Of a stretch of DNA of 64,000 nt, positions 9,027-17,752 are shown piece after piece. A model generated the notes under the pieces. It made no database searches and was not told where the DNA came from. It was given only the letters and a program-made list of their open reading frames with translations. The stretch is from Hoylesella buccalis ATCC 35310. Its GTDB lineage: Bacteria; Bacteroidota; Bacteroidia; Bacteroidales; Bacteroidaceae. Positions within the stretch are counted from its first letter, which is position 1. The number at the start of each line of letters is the position of its first letter. The stretch lies in NCBI RefSeq assembly GCF_000177075.1, contig NZ_ADEG01000039.1, forward strand, positions 62,001 to 126,000. The letters run 5' to 3'. Made by a program: the position numbers and the translations under genes.

Positions 9027-9050
9027 ACTTAAAACCCTAAAACAACGGAT

Positions 9051-9359
9051 ATGATAGCACAGACGATATTACAGCAGATAGGCGGAAGACGCTTCACCGC
9101 CATGACGGGAAGCCGTGACTTCATAGATATGGGCAACGGCTTACGGATGAGCCTTGCAAGGAACAAGACAAGTGCCAACCGCCTTGACATCATCTATGAT
9201 GCAGGGGCAGACCTCTACAATATGCGTTTCTACCGCAGGACATTCAGCAAAAAGACATTCGAGAGCAGAACAAAGGACATTGCCATACACGAGGGCATCT
9301 ATTTTGATATGTTGGAGGAAATGTTCACGATGGTGACGGGACTTTACACACGCTTTTGA
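9051..9359 (+). CDS. Small conserved ICE protein
   Basis: The 102-residue protein starts MIAQTILQQIGGRRF and contains a basic central part (YRRTFSKKTFESRTKD) and a hydrophobic C-terminal helix. It sits last in the rightward small-gene block, 24 bases after a hairpin and just before a strong terminator. I do not recognise a function. Confidence 0.55.
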   Translation: MIAQTILQQIGGRRFTAMTGSRDFIDMGNGLRMSLARNKTSANRLDIIYDAGADLYNMRFYRRTFSKKTFESRTKDIAIHEGIYFDMLEEMFTMVTGLYTRF

Positions 9360-9365
9360 GTGGAG

Positions 9366-9383
9366 GGGCGGCGAGAGCCGCCC
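9366..9383 (+). terminator. Terminator of the small-gene block
   Basis: A 7-bp GC stem (GGGCGGC-GAGA-GCCGCCC) lies 6 bases after the stop codon and is followed by TACTTTCTTTC. Confidence 0.65.
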
Positions 9384-9471
9384 TACTTTCTTTCAGTGAG
9401 CATGATGGCGGACAAAGAAAGTAGCAAAGAAACCTTTGTTTCAATCGCTTGTTAGCGATATATAAAATATT

Positions 9472-9503
9472 ATGAGTATCTTTGTAAAAGTATTGATACT
9501 CAT
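9472..9503 (+). promoter_or_regulatory. Promoter -7 element inside a 9-bp inverted repeat
   Basis: TATCTTTG at 9477-9484 matches the -7 consensus and overlaps the left arm of a perfect inverted repeat, ATGAGTATC (9472-9480) with GATACTCAT (9495-9503), spaced by 14 bases. This geometry suits an operator covering the promoter and start site of the HEYIH gene at 9519. Confidence 0.5.
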
Positions 9504-9518
9504 AATCATAGTAATATT

Positions 9519-10825
9519 ATGTGTGAATTAACAATAAGTCAAAAGCACATCATAACAGAACGAAATAATAGTAAAGGTGAATATCAGCCGGCGTTTATGC
9601 AGATTCGTATTCACAATTCTTTTGATGGAAACATCGATGAACTTGATGTCCCAACATTAGGAACTCTTGTTCATGAATACATCCACTTTCTTCAAAATGT
9701 ATCAACTCCGTGGGGACTATATGATAGTATGGTTCGATATAATATAATGGCGGAAACATATGCTTTTGTAGAAAATGCTACATCTACTATCACTCTCCCA
9801 TTAAATATTGATTATTCTCAAGGATTGAAGAATAAAATGGATATTGTAGAATGTGGAACAGGATATTGCCCACTTTCAGATACACGGAGAAATAATTTTA
9901 AAATAGATGTAAGTGAACGGATTTGCATCCATAGAAACTATAAAAAGGTAAATAATAGAAATTTACCAATAATAACATTAGATATCAGTTTTACGGATGG
10001 TTCAAAACAAACCATTGTTTTGGGTGCTAACATTATTAAGGAGAGTATGGCAGCATTGTATCAAATGCTCATAGATGAAACTGCAACTCATGAAGAATTT
10101 GACCTCCCATATAATTTAATTAAGATTATTGCAGAACAACATTTTTCTGCAATAGCATCTGATAATATAAAACTGATAACTATTTGCTATATATCTTTGT
10201 TTAGCCTTTCTCCTGCTGAAGTTCTAATAGATAACTTAGCATACGCGAATGAAAATCCGGATTTATCTGCAATAGAATTGTTTGAACGGTTCGTCAATGA
10301 AGATAAAATATACATCAAGGGAAAAGCAATGTCAGTTTGTGACTTTTTTGATACTCTTATAGACACATTCAAACAAGTCTTTTTTAAAAGTGTCCGAGTC
10401 GGAATCGATTATATTGGCGAAGTTTTGGAACGAATTCGTCCTGCCAAAGGATTTGTTCCTATCTTAACTTTGATTACTGATTACCAACCCTTATCTAAGG
10501 AACGAATTAAAACGTTAATAGATTTTTTAGGAATGCCTTATAGCTATACAGACAGTGGCGATTTTAATCCACACCTTCATCCTCAATAGATTCCGAAAAA
10601 TTATCTGATGATATGTTGGCACTAATAGGGCACAATGCATTATTTTCATATTTAACGAGATTGCACAAATATGGTTATGTATGCCCATTGCATTCGTTTT
10701 GTGAAAAAGAAAAGTATGATAAAGATGAATGTTATGATGAACCTTGGAATGGGAAAATGTGCCCTATGACGATTATGGGAGATGTGATACATATTAAAGA
10801 GAAAGAAGTAAAAATTCAATTTTAA
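9519..10825 (+). pseudogene. HEYIH putative metallopeptidase gene, probably frameshifted near its end
   Basis: The main frame (9519-10589, 356 residues) has HEYIHFLQN near residue 53, an HExxH zinc-peptidase motif, but I recognise no family. It is much more AT-rich than the ICE around it. The frame ends in a hydrophilic stretch, and another frame (to 10825) continues with a Cys-rich module: CPLHSFC then ECYDEPWNGKMC. A one-base slip near 10575-10590 would join them into a ~430-residue protein. Alternatively the second frame is a separate 70-residue gene starting at 10613, but it has no obvious initiation context. The gene has its own promoter, so it looks like cargo. Confidence 0.55.
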
Positions 10826-10835
10826 CAAACCGGAA

Positions 10836-10869
10836 AACCTCCGATGAAGTTGTGGTTTCATCGGAGGTT
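10836..10869. terminator. Bidirectional terminator between the HEYIH gene and the tra operon end
   Basis: A 13-bp stem AACCTCCGATGAA pairs with its complement at 10857-10869. T-rich sequence lies on the right and A-rich on the left, so it serves both converging transcripts. Confidence 0.8.
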
Positions 10870-10886
10870 CTTTTGTCTATTTACAT

Positions 10887-11414
10887 TTATGGGATATACA
10901 ACAGCGCAAACTCCGCTTTTCTCCGTTTGAGCAGCATGGCGTGGCGTTTACCCTTGTAGTTGCAGAAGGCGATATACTCACGGTAAATGTTCCTGTCGCC
11001 AGCTTCCAATTTCTTGATTAAGGTACTTTTGGGGAGTGTCTTGCTGCCTAACAGCTTCGCCGGTCCCACATTGTAAGCTAACGTGCCAAGCAAAGTCGAA
11101 TCAACTCCGAATTTACGGAACATGGCGACAAATTTGCGCAGGTCTTTCCGCAAAAGTTCATCCGCGTCCCATTTTGTCATGGTTCGTGCTGAATACTTCT
11201 CGTTTGGCAAAAGTTTGTGACCCCAACCCACGTATGGATGGTGTTTTTCTGAGTGCCAGCCCTCAAAATAGCGACAGCATAAAAAAGCCCGTTCCATAAG
11301 TGGCAGACGGTAGATTGCCGCCTGCCCGTCCGTTTCCTCTTGGCGGCTGGTCCGTGCAGATACGGAACAGACCGCCAGAAGCGAACAGAGCATTATCATG
11401 AATACACGCATCAT
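10887..11414 (-). CDS. Exported lysozyme-like glycosidase of the transfer operon
   Basis: The 175-residue protein has a signal peptide (MIMLCSLLAVCSVSA). The catalytic region has the order of GH24/phage-type lysozymes: a Glu in CRYFEGWH, then YVGWGHKLL, and a later LAYNVGPAKLL. It should open peptidoglycan so the mating apparatus can pass. Its start overlaps the traQ stop (ATGA at 11411-11414), making it the last gene of the tra operon. Confidence 0.75.
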   Translation of the reverse strand: MMRVFMIMLCSLLAVCSVSARTSRQEETDGQAAIYRLPLMERAFLCCRYFEGWHSEKHHPYVGWGHKLLPNEKYSARTMTKWDADELLRKDLRKFVAMFRKFGVDSTLLGTLAYNVGPAKLLGSKTLPKSTLIKKLEAGDRNIYREYIAFCNYKGKRHAMLLKRRKAEFALLYIP

Positions 11415-11914
11415 TTCAACAAGGGGCTGAAGTTGCCGATGGGAACGATGGTCAAACCGTCATCCTTTACATTCCGGTTGTTGAAGTCAAATTCCAACTC
11501 GAAGGAGTTGCCGAAGTTGTCCTCCACCACCACGATGAAGTTGTGTGCTTCTTCACCCTCCGCCGTGTAGTACAGACGGAACTTCCCGTTCTCCAGCAGG
11601 TAGCGGTCGTTGGGCAGGAAGGTGATGCCGTTGTCCATTTTCAACTTTCCTTCTCCCTCAAACTGAAAATAGCGGATAGTGTAAAGCGTGTTAGCGAAGT
11701 CGCCCTTCTTTTTCAGCTCACAGCGGATTTCCACCGTCTGCCCCTTTGTCACCTTGTTCGGCACGGGCATGACCTCCACCGTGAAGGGATAGGACTGTTG
11801 AATGTCCATGTCGTCGTCGCACGATACGAGGGTGAATGACACGGCGGCTATCAGGCATAACGCCACCGCCTTGAAGATGGATGTTCTCTTGTTTCTGTTG
11901 TTCAGTATGTTCAT
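11411..11914 (-). CDS. traQ: Conjugative transposon lipoprotein TraQ (DUF3872)
   Basis: The 167-residue protein has an N-terminal signal with the lipobox FTLVSC and then acidic DDDMDIQQ. The rest is beta-rich and matches DUF3872/TraQ (FTVEVMPVPNKVTKGQTVEI near the start). It is probably an envelope part of the mating pore. It lies between traP and the lysozyme gene, overlapping the latter by 4 bases. Confidence 0.85.
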   Translation of the reverse strand: MNILNNRNKRTSIFKAVALCLIAAVSFTLVSCDDDMDIQQSYPFTVEVMPVPNKVTKGQTVEIRCELKKKGDFANTLYTIRYFQFEGEGKLKMDNGITFLPNDRYLLENGKFRLYYTAEGEEAHNFIVVVEDNFGNSFELEFDFNNRNVKDDGLTIVPIGNFSPLLK

Positions 11915-11941
11915 TGTTCTTCGATTTTTAGATGGTTGTTT

Positions 11942-12811
11942 TTAATTTTTCGTTGTCAGTTGCAGGTACTTGTTCAAGTCCTTGCAACCGTCATAGAGGG
12001 AGGAACGGTCGGTGACACGCTCCCCGTATCGCCCCACAAGTGCGGCAAGCGTCCGCCGTCCGGCTTCGTCACGGTCAAGGAAACAGTCGATGCGCCCGTA
12101 GCCGTCCAGCAATCCCGCCGCCTTCTCCACGTTGGCGACGGAGTTCAGCACAAGGCAGTCAGCGTTACCGGTTACGCCAAGCGTCACCGCAGAAAGGAAG
12201 TCCATGAAGCCCTCGAACACGAGGCATTCGTCAGCCGGAATTTCTTTAGCCATTACCAAAGACATATCTTTTGGCGGGATGCAACCCTTGAAATATCGGC
12301 TTCTGACTTCATAGCCACCTGCCATGTTCGGGAAGCCGACGGCAAAATACCGTTTCCCACGAACGCCGTAGTTAAGACGGCAACAGTGACGGGATGCGAT
12401 GGCGTAAGGGATGCCCCGTTCTGCCAGATACTCCGTCAGCGGTGAACGAAACAACGGAACTGCCTCCACATCCTCAAAGACGGGTTCAATCGGCTTCGGG
12501 AGATAGGCGGGTTTTTCCCATCCGGTCACCGTCATGTTGGCGGCTTCCGCTATGAACTTCGCCTGCGTCCTAAAGTCATCGCTTTGCAGAAACTCCCCGG
12601 CAAGCGTGAAGATGTCGCCGCCCTTGCCCAAACCGAAGTCGTACCAGAGCTGTTTCGCCACGTTCACACGGAAAGAGGGTGTGCGCTCGCCCCTGTACGG
12701 GGCAAGATACCACAGCTCGTTACCGCTCCTTCTAACAGGCTCATGCCCCAGCCGTGCGAGAAAATCCGCAAGCGGCATCCTTCTGACAGCATCTATTTCC
12801 GTCCTTTCCAT
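11942..12811 (-). CDS. traP: TraP, toprim-type primase-like protein
   Basis: The ATG at 12811 (MERTEIDAVRRM) gives 289 residues. An in-frame extension upstream is rejected because it overlaps traO and has a low-complexity Ser/Thr composition. The N-terminal region follows the CHC2 primase fold (ELWYLAPYRGERTPSFRVN), but the zinc cysteines are absent. The toprim part shows ECLVFEGFMDFLSAV and later CFLDRDEAGRR. It probably primes or processes transferred single strands in the recipient or donor; this is known for the family only by similarity. Confidence 0.82.
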   Translation of the reverse strand: MERTEIDAVRRMPLADFLARLGHEPVRRSGNELWYLAPYRGERTPSFRVNVAKQLWYDFGLGKGGDIFTLAGEFLQSDDFRTQAKFIAEAANMTVTGWEKPAYLPKPIEPVFEDVEAVPLFRSPLTEYLAERGIPYAIASRHCCRLNYGVRGKRYFAVGFPNMAGGYEVRSRYFKGCIPPKDMSLVMAKEIPADECLVFEGFMDFLSAVTLGVTGNADCLVLNSVANVEKAAGLLDGYGRIDCFLDRDEAGRRTLAALVGRYGERVTDRSSLYDGCKDLNKYLQLTTKN

Positions 12812-12818
12812 GCCCGTG

Positions 12819-13394
12819 TCAGTTGATGATGAACTTGATACCGACCCCGAACTGCGTGTGAAACTTCCGCGTGTCGCCACCCCAAAGGCAACGCTCCCGC
12901 AGATTGGCAAGCAGGGCTATACGGTCTGCCACGTAGCATTCCACATCGAGCGTCAGCGCGCCGCCGTAGATGAAGGCGTCCCGGTCGTGCAGCGTGGAGC
13001 CGTCATGCAGCATTTTCTTCCCCCAATTCACAGACTCATATCCGGCGAGAGCCGAAGCCCCAGCATAGACGAACACGATTTTTCGGGCGTCCGACAGTAT
13101 CTTGAAGTAATATCCGCCATCCGCCGTGAACTGCGCCACGGGTATCTTGGTGTCCTTATAGGGGTTGTTCTTCAGGAGGTATTCGCCACCGAACACCCAC
13201 TTGTTCCCCTTCTTCGTGTAAGTGGAGAGTGCCGCCCCGAAACTGTACCCGCCATCCTTGCCGCCGGGATTAAAGCCATCCGCCATATCCGCCCTCACCT
13301 CGATACCCTGCATTTTCGGCAGGCATCGCTGGGCGTGCGCCTGCCCCGTGAAAAGGGCAAGCGACGCGATGATTATTGCGATGTACTTTCTCAT
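12819..13394 (-). CDS. traO: Conjugative transposon protein TraO
   Basis: The 191-residue protein has a cleavable signal (ending GQAHAQ) and a porin-like beta pattern, GGYSFGAALSTYTKKGNKWVF and similar, ending in an aromatic-rich strand (FGVGIKFIIN). TraO is thought to be an outer-membrane part of the Bacteroidales mating apparatus. The stop lies 2 bases before the traN frame ends upstream, and traP starts 7 bases downstream. Confidence 0.85.
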   Translation of the reverse strand: MRKYIAIIIASLALFTGQAHAQRCLPKMQGIEVRADMADGFNPGGKDGGYSFGAALSTYTKKGNKWVFGGEYLLKNNPYKDTKIPVAQFTADGGYYFKILSDARKIVFVYAGASALAGYESVNWGKKMLHDGSTLHDRDAFIYGGALTLDVECYVADRIALLANLRERCLWGGDTRKFHTQFGVGIKFIIN

Positions 13395-13396
13395 GG

Positions 13397-14386
13397 TCAG
13401 CGTACTTGAAGTTCGTTGATGGTACCCGCGCGTACCAAATCCTCGTTCTCAATCACGAAGGACTGGTGACGGCCGCCGTTCTTCTCGTTCAGTTCCACCA
13501 CAAGGCATTTGTCGTCGGGGATGGTGAACTTAGCCATCGTGAAGACCGTGCGTTCACTTTTCTTGCCCGGCACGAGGGTGGCGTAGTTCTGCGCTCGGAG
13601 CGGCAGGATGATCTGCTCCTGCATGGCGGTACGCTTCGCCACCTTCTTGTCCACGATTTTCCATGTGATATAGTCCACATCGAAAGGCACGTTGCTCTGG
13701 TTCTTTATCTCCGTGTGGAAATAGAGCAATCCGTTATGCGTGTAGATGCCTTTGAGAAGATACTGGATGCCGAAACGCTTGCAGCCGATATGCTTCACCT
13801 CCCGTTTGTTCTGTTTGTGGATGGACTTCATGATAAGGCGCACCAGCATCGGGCTTTCGCTGCCCAGCTCTTTCAGATAGATTTCCTGCGCGTTGTTCGG
13901 GCGGTTCACCGTGCTGCCGTCATGGATGAAGTCGCACATCTCCACGTTGAGCAACAGCGGTTCGGCGGCGTACTTCACGTTGAAGGTGTAGAAACTGCCG
14001 TCTTCCGTGATGACGGACATATTCGTTTCGTTGGGAAAATTTCTCACGGTAGCCTTCACGCGGATGACGTTCTCCGCTCCGTCGGCTTTCCCGGCAATCA
14101 GGTCGGGCGAGCCTAAATCGACATAGCGCACCTCCGCCGGAAAGATGACGTGGACAGTCTTGTCGTAGGTCACTTCCAGACCGTGCGGCGGTATCATGCG
14201 GTCGAAGGTCAGCTTGCGTGACAGCCCGTGATACAGGTCGCCGTCCGCCTCCTTCTGCGGATAGACCTCCTTTGTCAAGGTCGGCTGTTCATTACTTCCG
14301 TTGGTTGTTTCAACGGTTACATTCTCCTGCGCGTGGGCAGATGCGATGCCCATAGCGAGGGCAAACATGATGATTACTTTTCTCAT
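13397..14386 (-). CDS. traN: Conjugative transposon protein TraN (DUF4138, VirB9-like)
   Basis: The 329-residue protein has a signal peptide (IMFALAMGIASAHA). The central part has the TraN landmarks LTFDRMIPPHGLEVTYDKTVHVIFPAEVRYVDLG when read across strands (given here in abbreviated form: VHVIFPAEVRYVDLG). DUF4138 proteins correspond to VirB9, a periplasmic/outer-membrane core component. The start lies directly after a CCACTAAA-type leader related to the RteR antisense motif. Confidence 0.87.
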   Translation of the reverse strand: MRKVIIMFALAMGIASAHAQENVTVETTNGSNEQPTLTKEVYPQKEADGDLYHGLSRKLTFDRMIPPHGLEVTYDKTVHVIFPAEVRYVDLGSPDLIAGKADGAENVIRVKATVRNFPNETNMSVITEDGSFYTFNVKYAAEPLLLNVEMCDFIHDGSTVNRPNNAQEIYLKELGSESPMLVRLIMKSIHKQNKREVKHIGCKRFGIQYLLKGIYTHNGLLYFHTEIKNQSNVPFDVDYITWKIVDKKVAKRTAMQEQIILPLRAQNYATLVPGKKSERTVFTMAKFTIPDDKCLVVELNEKNGGRHQSFVIENEDLVRAGTINELQVR

Positions 14387-14406
14387 TACTTTTGGATTTT
14401 TAGTGG
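14387..14406 (-). promoter_or_regulatory. Leader motif before traN, related to the RteR antisense site
   Basis: The minus strand reads CCACTAAAAATCCAAAAGTA immediately before the traN ATG. It equals the RteR-complementary motif CCACTAAATCCAAAGTA with three extra A. Confidence 0.5.
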
Positions 14407-14434
14407 TAAATGTTTTTTTGATTGATTATTGTTT

Positions 14435-15781
14435 TCAGTCCTTTTCCTGATAGAGCATAACCCTGTACCCGGCTTTCAGATGCACCTTTACGGTTCGCAT
14501 TTTCTTGGCTATGTACTGGCTTGTGCCTTGTATCAGCCCCTTGCCCAAGTCGGAGGCGAGCTGCGCCCCGGCATTGGTGGAGATGTTGATGCTGCTACCC
14601 AACGAACCTCCCATGTTGGCGGCGACCTCCCTGACGGCGTTCATCTCCATCGAGTTCGGGATGAAGATGCCGGGCTGTCCGTCCGTGTCATAGACCGCAA
14701 GCTCCACGGGGATAATCGTACCGTCATATTCCAGCGAGGTAATCTCGATGTCGAGCCGTTCCCCCTGTATCTTGCCCGTGCCGACCACCACCGCATTGCG
14801 GGGGATTGTCCTGCCCGCCACCGCCATAGGCTCCAGCAGGCGAAGCCTTACTGTCTGCCCATCCGTCACGCTCTGCGCCCCATGCACACACGCCGGTATG
14901 GTGTTCCGGTCCGATACCTCTGTAGTGCCGACAGCCGTGTTGAACCCCCGGTTGCGTTCCTGCGAGAAGGTGGCGACAAACTCCGCGTTGCTCATGGGCT
15001 GTGCAAGGAAGGAAACGATTTGGCGGGTCACTTGCCTTACGGGTGTCGCCGTGTTCTTCTTTCCCTTCTGCACGGTGGAAGGCTCTGCCGCCTGTTCCGG
15101 CTTTCCTCCGTTCTGACCGCCCATGTACTTTGCCGCCAGCTCATAGGACTTCTCCATAAGTGCCACCTGTTCGTCCATAGATGAAGTCCTGCCTTTTTCG
15201 CTTTCCAGTTCCGATTCCAGCGAGGCGATGCGCTCCAACAGCTCATCCATCTCGGCATTGTCGTTCTTCGGCTGTTCGTAGAAGTTGCCGAGGGTGGCGT
15301 TCAGGTCACGGTAGGCGGCAGCGGAGGATTGGATAGTCTGCGGTGCGGCAGGCTGTGCCTTTTCCTCCTTGCCGCCCGGATTGGCGAGGTCGAAGTTCGT
15401 TCCGTCCTCCGTTCCCGCTATCTCGCGGTCGAACATGTCGCTCAACTGCCCGATGGTACGGTTGCGGCTCTCCTGACGCTCTTCCATCTCCCCATGCTCG
15501 TAGGCTTTCAACTTGTCGCCGATAATCTGCTTGTTCGCCTTGTCAGCGTCGGGCATTTCGGTGTTGTATCCGTCCGTTCCCGGCGGTTGTTCCTTGCCGG
15601 AGGACGGGGCGAATATCAGCCACATCGCCCCAATGAAGACCAGCACCATAGCGGGCAACACGATCATCTTCTGCCGTTTCAGCCGCTGAGCCTCTGTCAG
15701 CGGTTCGCGCCCCTTTTTCGGCTTTCCCGTGTCGGGAGCGGCTTTGTTCTCTTTCGTCGGTTCATTCTTCGTCTGTTCCAT
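14435..15781 (-). CDS. traM: Conjugative transposon protein TraM (VirB10-like)
   Basis: The 448-residue protein has a cytoplasmic Lys/Glu-rich N-terminus, one membrane helix at about 40-60 (MIVLPAMVLVFIGAMWLIF), a long polar linker with a coiled-coil-like section (LLERIASLESELESEK), and a C-terminal beta domain (VRLRLLEPMAVAGRTIP). This is the VirB10 layout, linking inner and outer membranes and sensing ATP use. It overlaps the traL gene by 20 bases. Confidence 0.87.
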   Translation of the reverse strand: MEQTKNEPTKENKAAPDTGKPKKGREPLTEAQRLKRQKMIVLPAMVLVFIGAMWLIFAPSSGKEQPPGTDGYNTEMPDADKANKQIIGDKLKAYEHGEMEERQESRNRTIGQLSDMFDREIAGTEDGTNFDLANPGGKEEKAQPAAPQTIQSSAAAYRDLNATLGNFYEQPKNDNAEMDELLERIASLESELESEKGRTSSMDEQVALMEKSYELAAKYMGGQNGGKPEQAAEPSTVQKGKKNTATPVRQVTRQIVSFLAQPMSNAEFVATFSQERNRGFNTAVGTTEVSDRNTIPACVHGAQSVTDGQTVRLRLLEPMAVAGRTIPRNAVVVGTGKIQGERLDIEITSLEYDGTIIPVELAVYDTDGQPGIFIPNSMEMNAVREVAANMGGSLGSSINISTNAGAQLASDLGKGLIQGTSQYIAKKMRTVKVHLKAGYRVMLYQEKD

Positions 15782-16082
15782 ATGAATAAGGTGTTAAGTG
15801 ATTGTCTGTTTCCACCGGGGTCGGCAGTTCCACCCGTCCGGCGTGTCCCGTTTCCATGCGTGAGCCGTCGTTTCTGCCGATGTCATAGACGGCTCTGCCG
15901 AAGGTATAGAGGGCAAGCACCGCGAAGGCGGCGAGCATCCCCAGCATGATGCGGCGGCGTGTTTCCGGCGGCAAACCGTCCAAATACCCTTTGAGCCTTG
16001 CCACCAGCCGTTTCCGTTTGTCGTGGAGCTTCCAGTATGCGCCCCACATTGTTTTTCTGATACTTTTTACTTTCCGTTTCAT
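15762..16082 (-). CDS. traL: Conjugative transposon protein TraL (DUF3989)
   Basis: The 106-residue protein has a very basic N-terminus (MKRKVKSIRKTMWGAYWKLHDKRKR begins it; key residues are the Lys/Arg run), one membrane helix (IMLGMLAAFAVLALYTFGRAV in brief: MLAAFAVLALYTFG) and a short periplasmic tail. DUF3989 proteins lie between TraK and TraM in all CTnDOT-like operons. Exact role unknown; probably an inner-membrane scaffold. Confidence 0.82.
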   Translation of the reverse strand: MKRKVKSIRKTMWGAYWKLHDKRKRLVARLKGYLDGLPPETRRRIMLGMLAAFAVLALYTFGRAVYDIGRNDGSRMETGHAGRVELPTPVETDNHLTPYSYGTDEE

Positions 16083-16088
16083 AATCCG

Positions 16089-16712
16089 TTACCGTTTGAT
16101 TGTCTGTAAATCCTTGTTCTCGATGATGGTGAAGCCCTCGATGGTGAAGCCATTGGGGTTGTCGTCCGACCGCGATGCGTTCAGCAGGCGGCAGGTAGTC
16201 ACGAGGCTGCGCTCGGTGACGTTGCTCTGCCGGATGATTTTCTGCGTGGCGTAAGTCACGGCACGGTAGGGATAGGCGTTGAAGTCACACACCACGCTGT
16301 CCACCTTCAACACTTGGTTGATGTTCCCGGCGATGATGCGGTTGTAGTACCCCTTCTCGGCGAAGTCCGAATAATAGTGGTACACGCTCTTGTCTGCCAG
16401 CAGCAAGGCACGTTTTACGTTGTGTTCAATCGCGCTTTTTTCAGGTGACAGCGTGAAGAAAAGCTCGTGGAAGCGGCGCACATGCTCCCGTGCCTCCGCT
16501 GGACGGTTCTGCGACAGATCCTGCGACAGCGCAAGCATCAGCGATTTGCCGTTGTCCAACACATAGATTTTCTCCCGTTGCTTCTCCGCGAAACGGTAGG
16601 AGTTCCACACGCTCCACACCGTCACCACGGCGCACAGCGAGAGGAAGACGATACCGAACAGGCGTATCTGCCTGAACGATGATTCGATGTTTTTAAGTGA
16701 CTTAAATTCCAT
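16089..16712 (-). CDS. traK: Conjugative transposon protein TraK (VirB8-like)
   Basis: The 207-residue protein has a short cytoplasmic start, one membrane helix at about 19-38 (LFGIVFLSLCAVVTVWSVW) and a periplasmic domain with the family landmarks KSAIEHNVKRALLLADKSV and IRQSNVTERSLVTTCR. VirB8-type proteins nucleate the mating channel at the inner membrane. It lies 6 bases before traL. Confidence 0.87.
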   Translation of the reverse strand: MEFKSLKNIESSFRQIRLFGIVFLSLCAVVTVWSVWNSYRFAEKQREKIYVLDNGKSLMLALSQDLSQNRPAEAREHVRRFHELFFTLSPEKSAIEHNVKRALLLADKSVYHYYSDFAEKGYYNRIIAGNINQVLKVDSVVCDFNAYPYRAVTYATQKIIRQSNVTERSLVTTCRLLNASRSDDNPNGFTIEGFTIIENKDLQTIKR

Positions 16713-16743
16713 TGTTGTTTATTCGTTTTTAATTGTCAGTTGA

Positions 16744-17748
16744 TTATTTCAGCAGTTTCCCGGCACGTCCGACCACGTTTCCTGCGGCTGCACCCGCCAC
16801 GCTGCCCGCCATGCTTCCGGCTCGTCCCGCCATCTGGTTCACGTTGCGACCGTAACCGCCCATGCCTCCGGCTTGGATAATCCAGCCGGCAACGGTGGGA
16901 ATGGTGAAGTAGCCGATGATGCCGATGCAGAGGAACACGATATACACCCCGTCGCTCGAATCCAGCGAGAAGTTCGGGTCTGCCTGCATCCGCTCGATGT
17001 CGCTTTGCAGCATCAGCACCTGTATCTTCGCCAGTATGGTGCTGAACATGTCCGACACCGGAAGCCACAGATAGACCTGTATGTAGCGGCATATCCACTG
17101 CGTGAGCGTGCTTTGGAAACCGTCCCATACCGACAGGGCGAAGGCTATCGGACCGAGTATCGCCAGCACCACGAGAAAGAAGGTGCGGACGGTGTCTATC
17201 ACGAGGGCGGCGGCTTGGAACAGCAGTTCCAGTATCTCGCGGAAGAAGTCGCGGATGCTCTTCTTCATATTGTACATTCCCCGGTCGATATACATTCCCG
17301 CCATCGTCACCATGTCGGAGGGCGACCAGCCGAGTTCCTCCAGTTGCTTGTCAAATTCCTCGTTGGACACGAGGTAGGCGGTTTCGGGGTTGCGCACCAT
17401 CGCCTCGTATTCCAGCTTGTCCTTCTGCTCCCTGTATCGGTTCATGTCCAGCGTTTCCGCCTCCAGCATCTTTGCCGTGCCCTGTACAACGGGTGAGAGG
17501 ATGCTGTTTATCGTGCCCAGCACCACAGTCGGGAAGAACATGATGCACAGACCGATGGCAAAAGGACGGAGCATCGGGAATACGTCTATCGGTTCGGCTC
17601 TCGCCAGCGACTGCCATACCCGGTAGGCGACGTAGAACAGCGCACCCAGCCCGGCGATGCCTTTCGCCACACCCGCCATGTCCCCACATAGCGGCATCAT
17701 CTGCTCATAAAGTGAGCGTAAAATCTGATGAAGGTTATCGAACTCCAT
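16744..17748 (-). CDS. traJ: Conjugative transposon protein TraJ (VirB6-like)
   Basis: The 334-residue polytopic membrane protein has several hydrophobic segments, including LFYVAYRVWQSLA, AIGLCIMFFPTVVLGTI, TFFLVVLAILGPIAFAL and IVFLCIGIIGYFTIPTVAG. The C-terminal 40 residues are Gly/Ala-rich. Topology and place match VirB6, the inner-membrane pore component. It is separated from traI by only 4 bases. Confidence 0.87.
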   Translation of the reverse strand: MEFDNLHQILRSLYEQMMPLCGDMAGVAKGIAGLGALFYVAYRVWQSLARAEPIDVFPMLRPFAIGLCIMFFPTVVLGTINSILSPVVQGTAKMLEAETLDMNRYREQKDKLEYEAMVRNPETAYLVSNEEFDKQLEELGWSPSDMVTMAGMYIDRGMYNMKKSIRDFFREILELLFQAAALVIDTVRTFFLVVLAILGPIAFALSVWDGFQSTLTQWICRYIQVYLWLPVSDMFSTILAKIQVLMLQSDIERMQADPNFSLDSSDGVYIVFLCIGIIGYFTIPTVAGWIIQAGGMGGYGRNVNQMAGRAGSMAGSVAGAAAGNVVGRAGKLLK

Positions 17749-17752
17749 AGGC

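Noticed and set aside
10613-10825. Independent 70-residue gene after the HEYIH frame
   Set aside because: No promoter or initiation context, and its frame is open upstream over the previous stop; a frameshifted continuation explains it better, though not with certainty.
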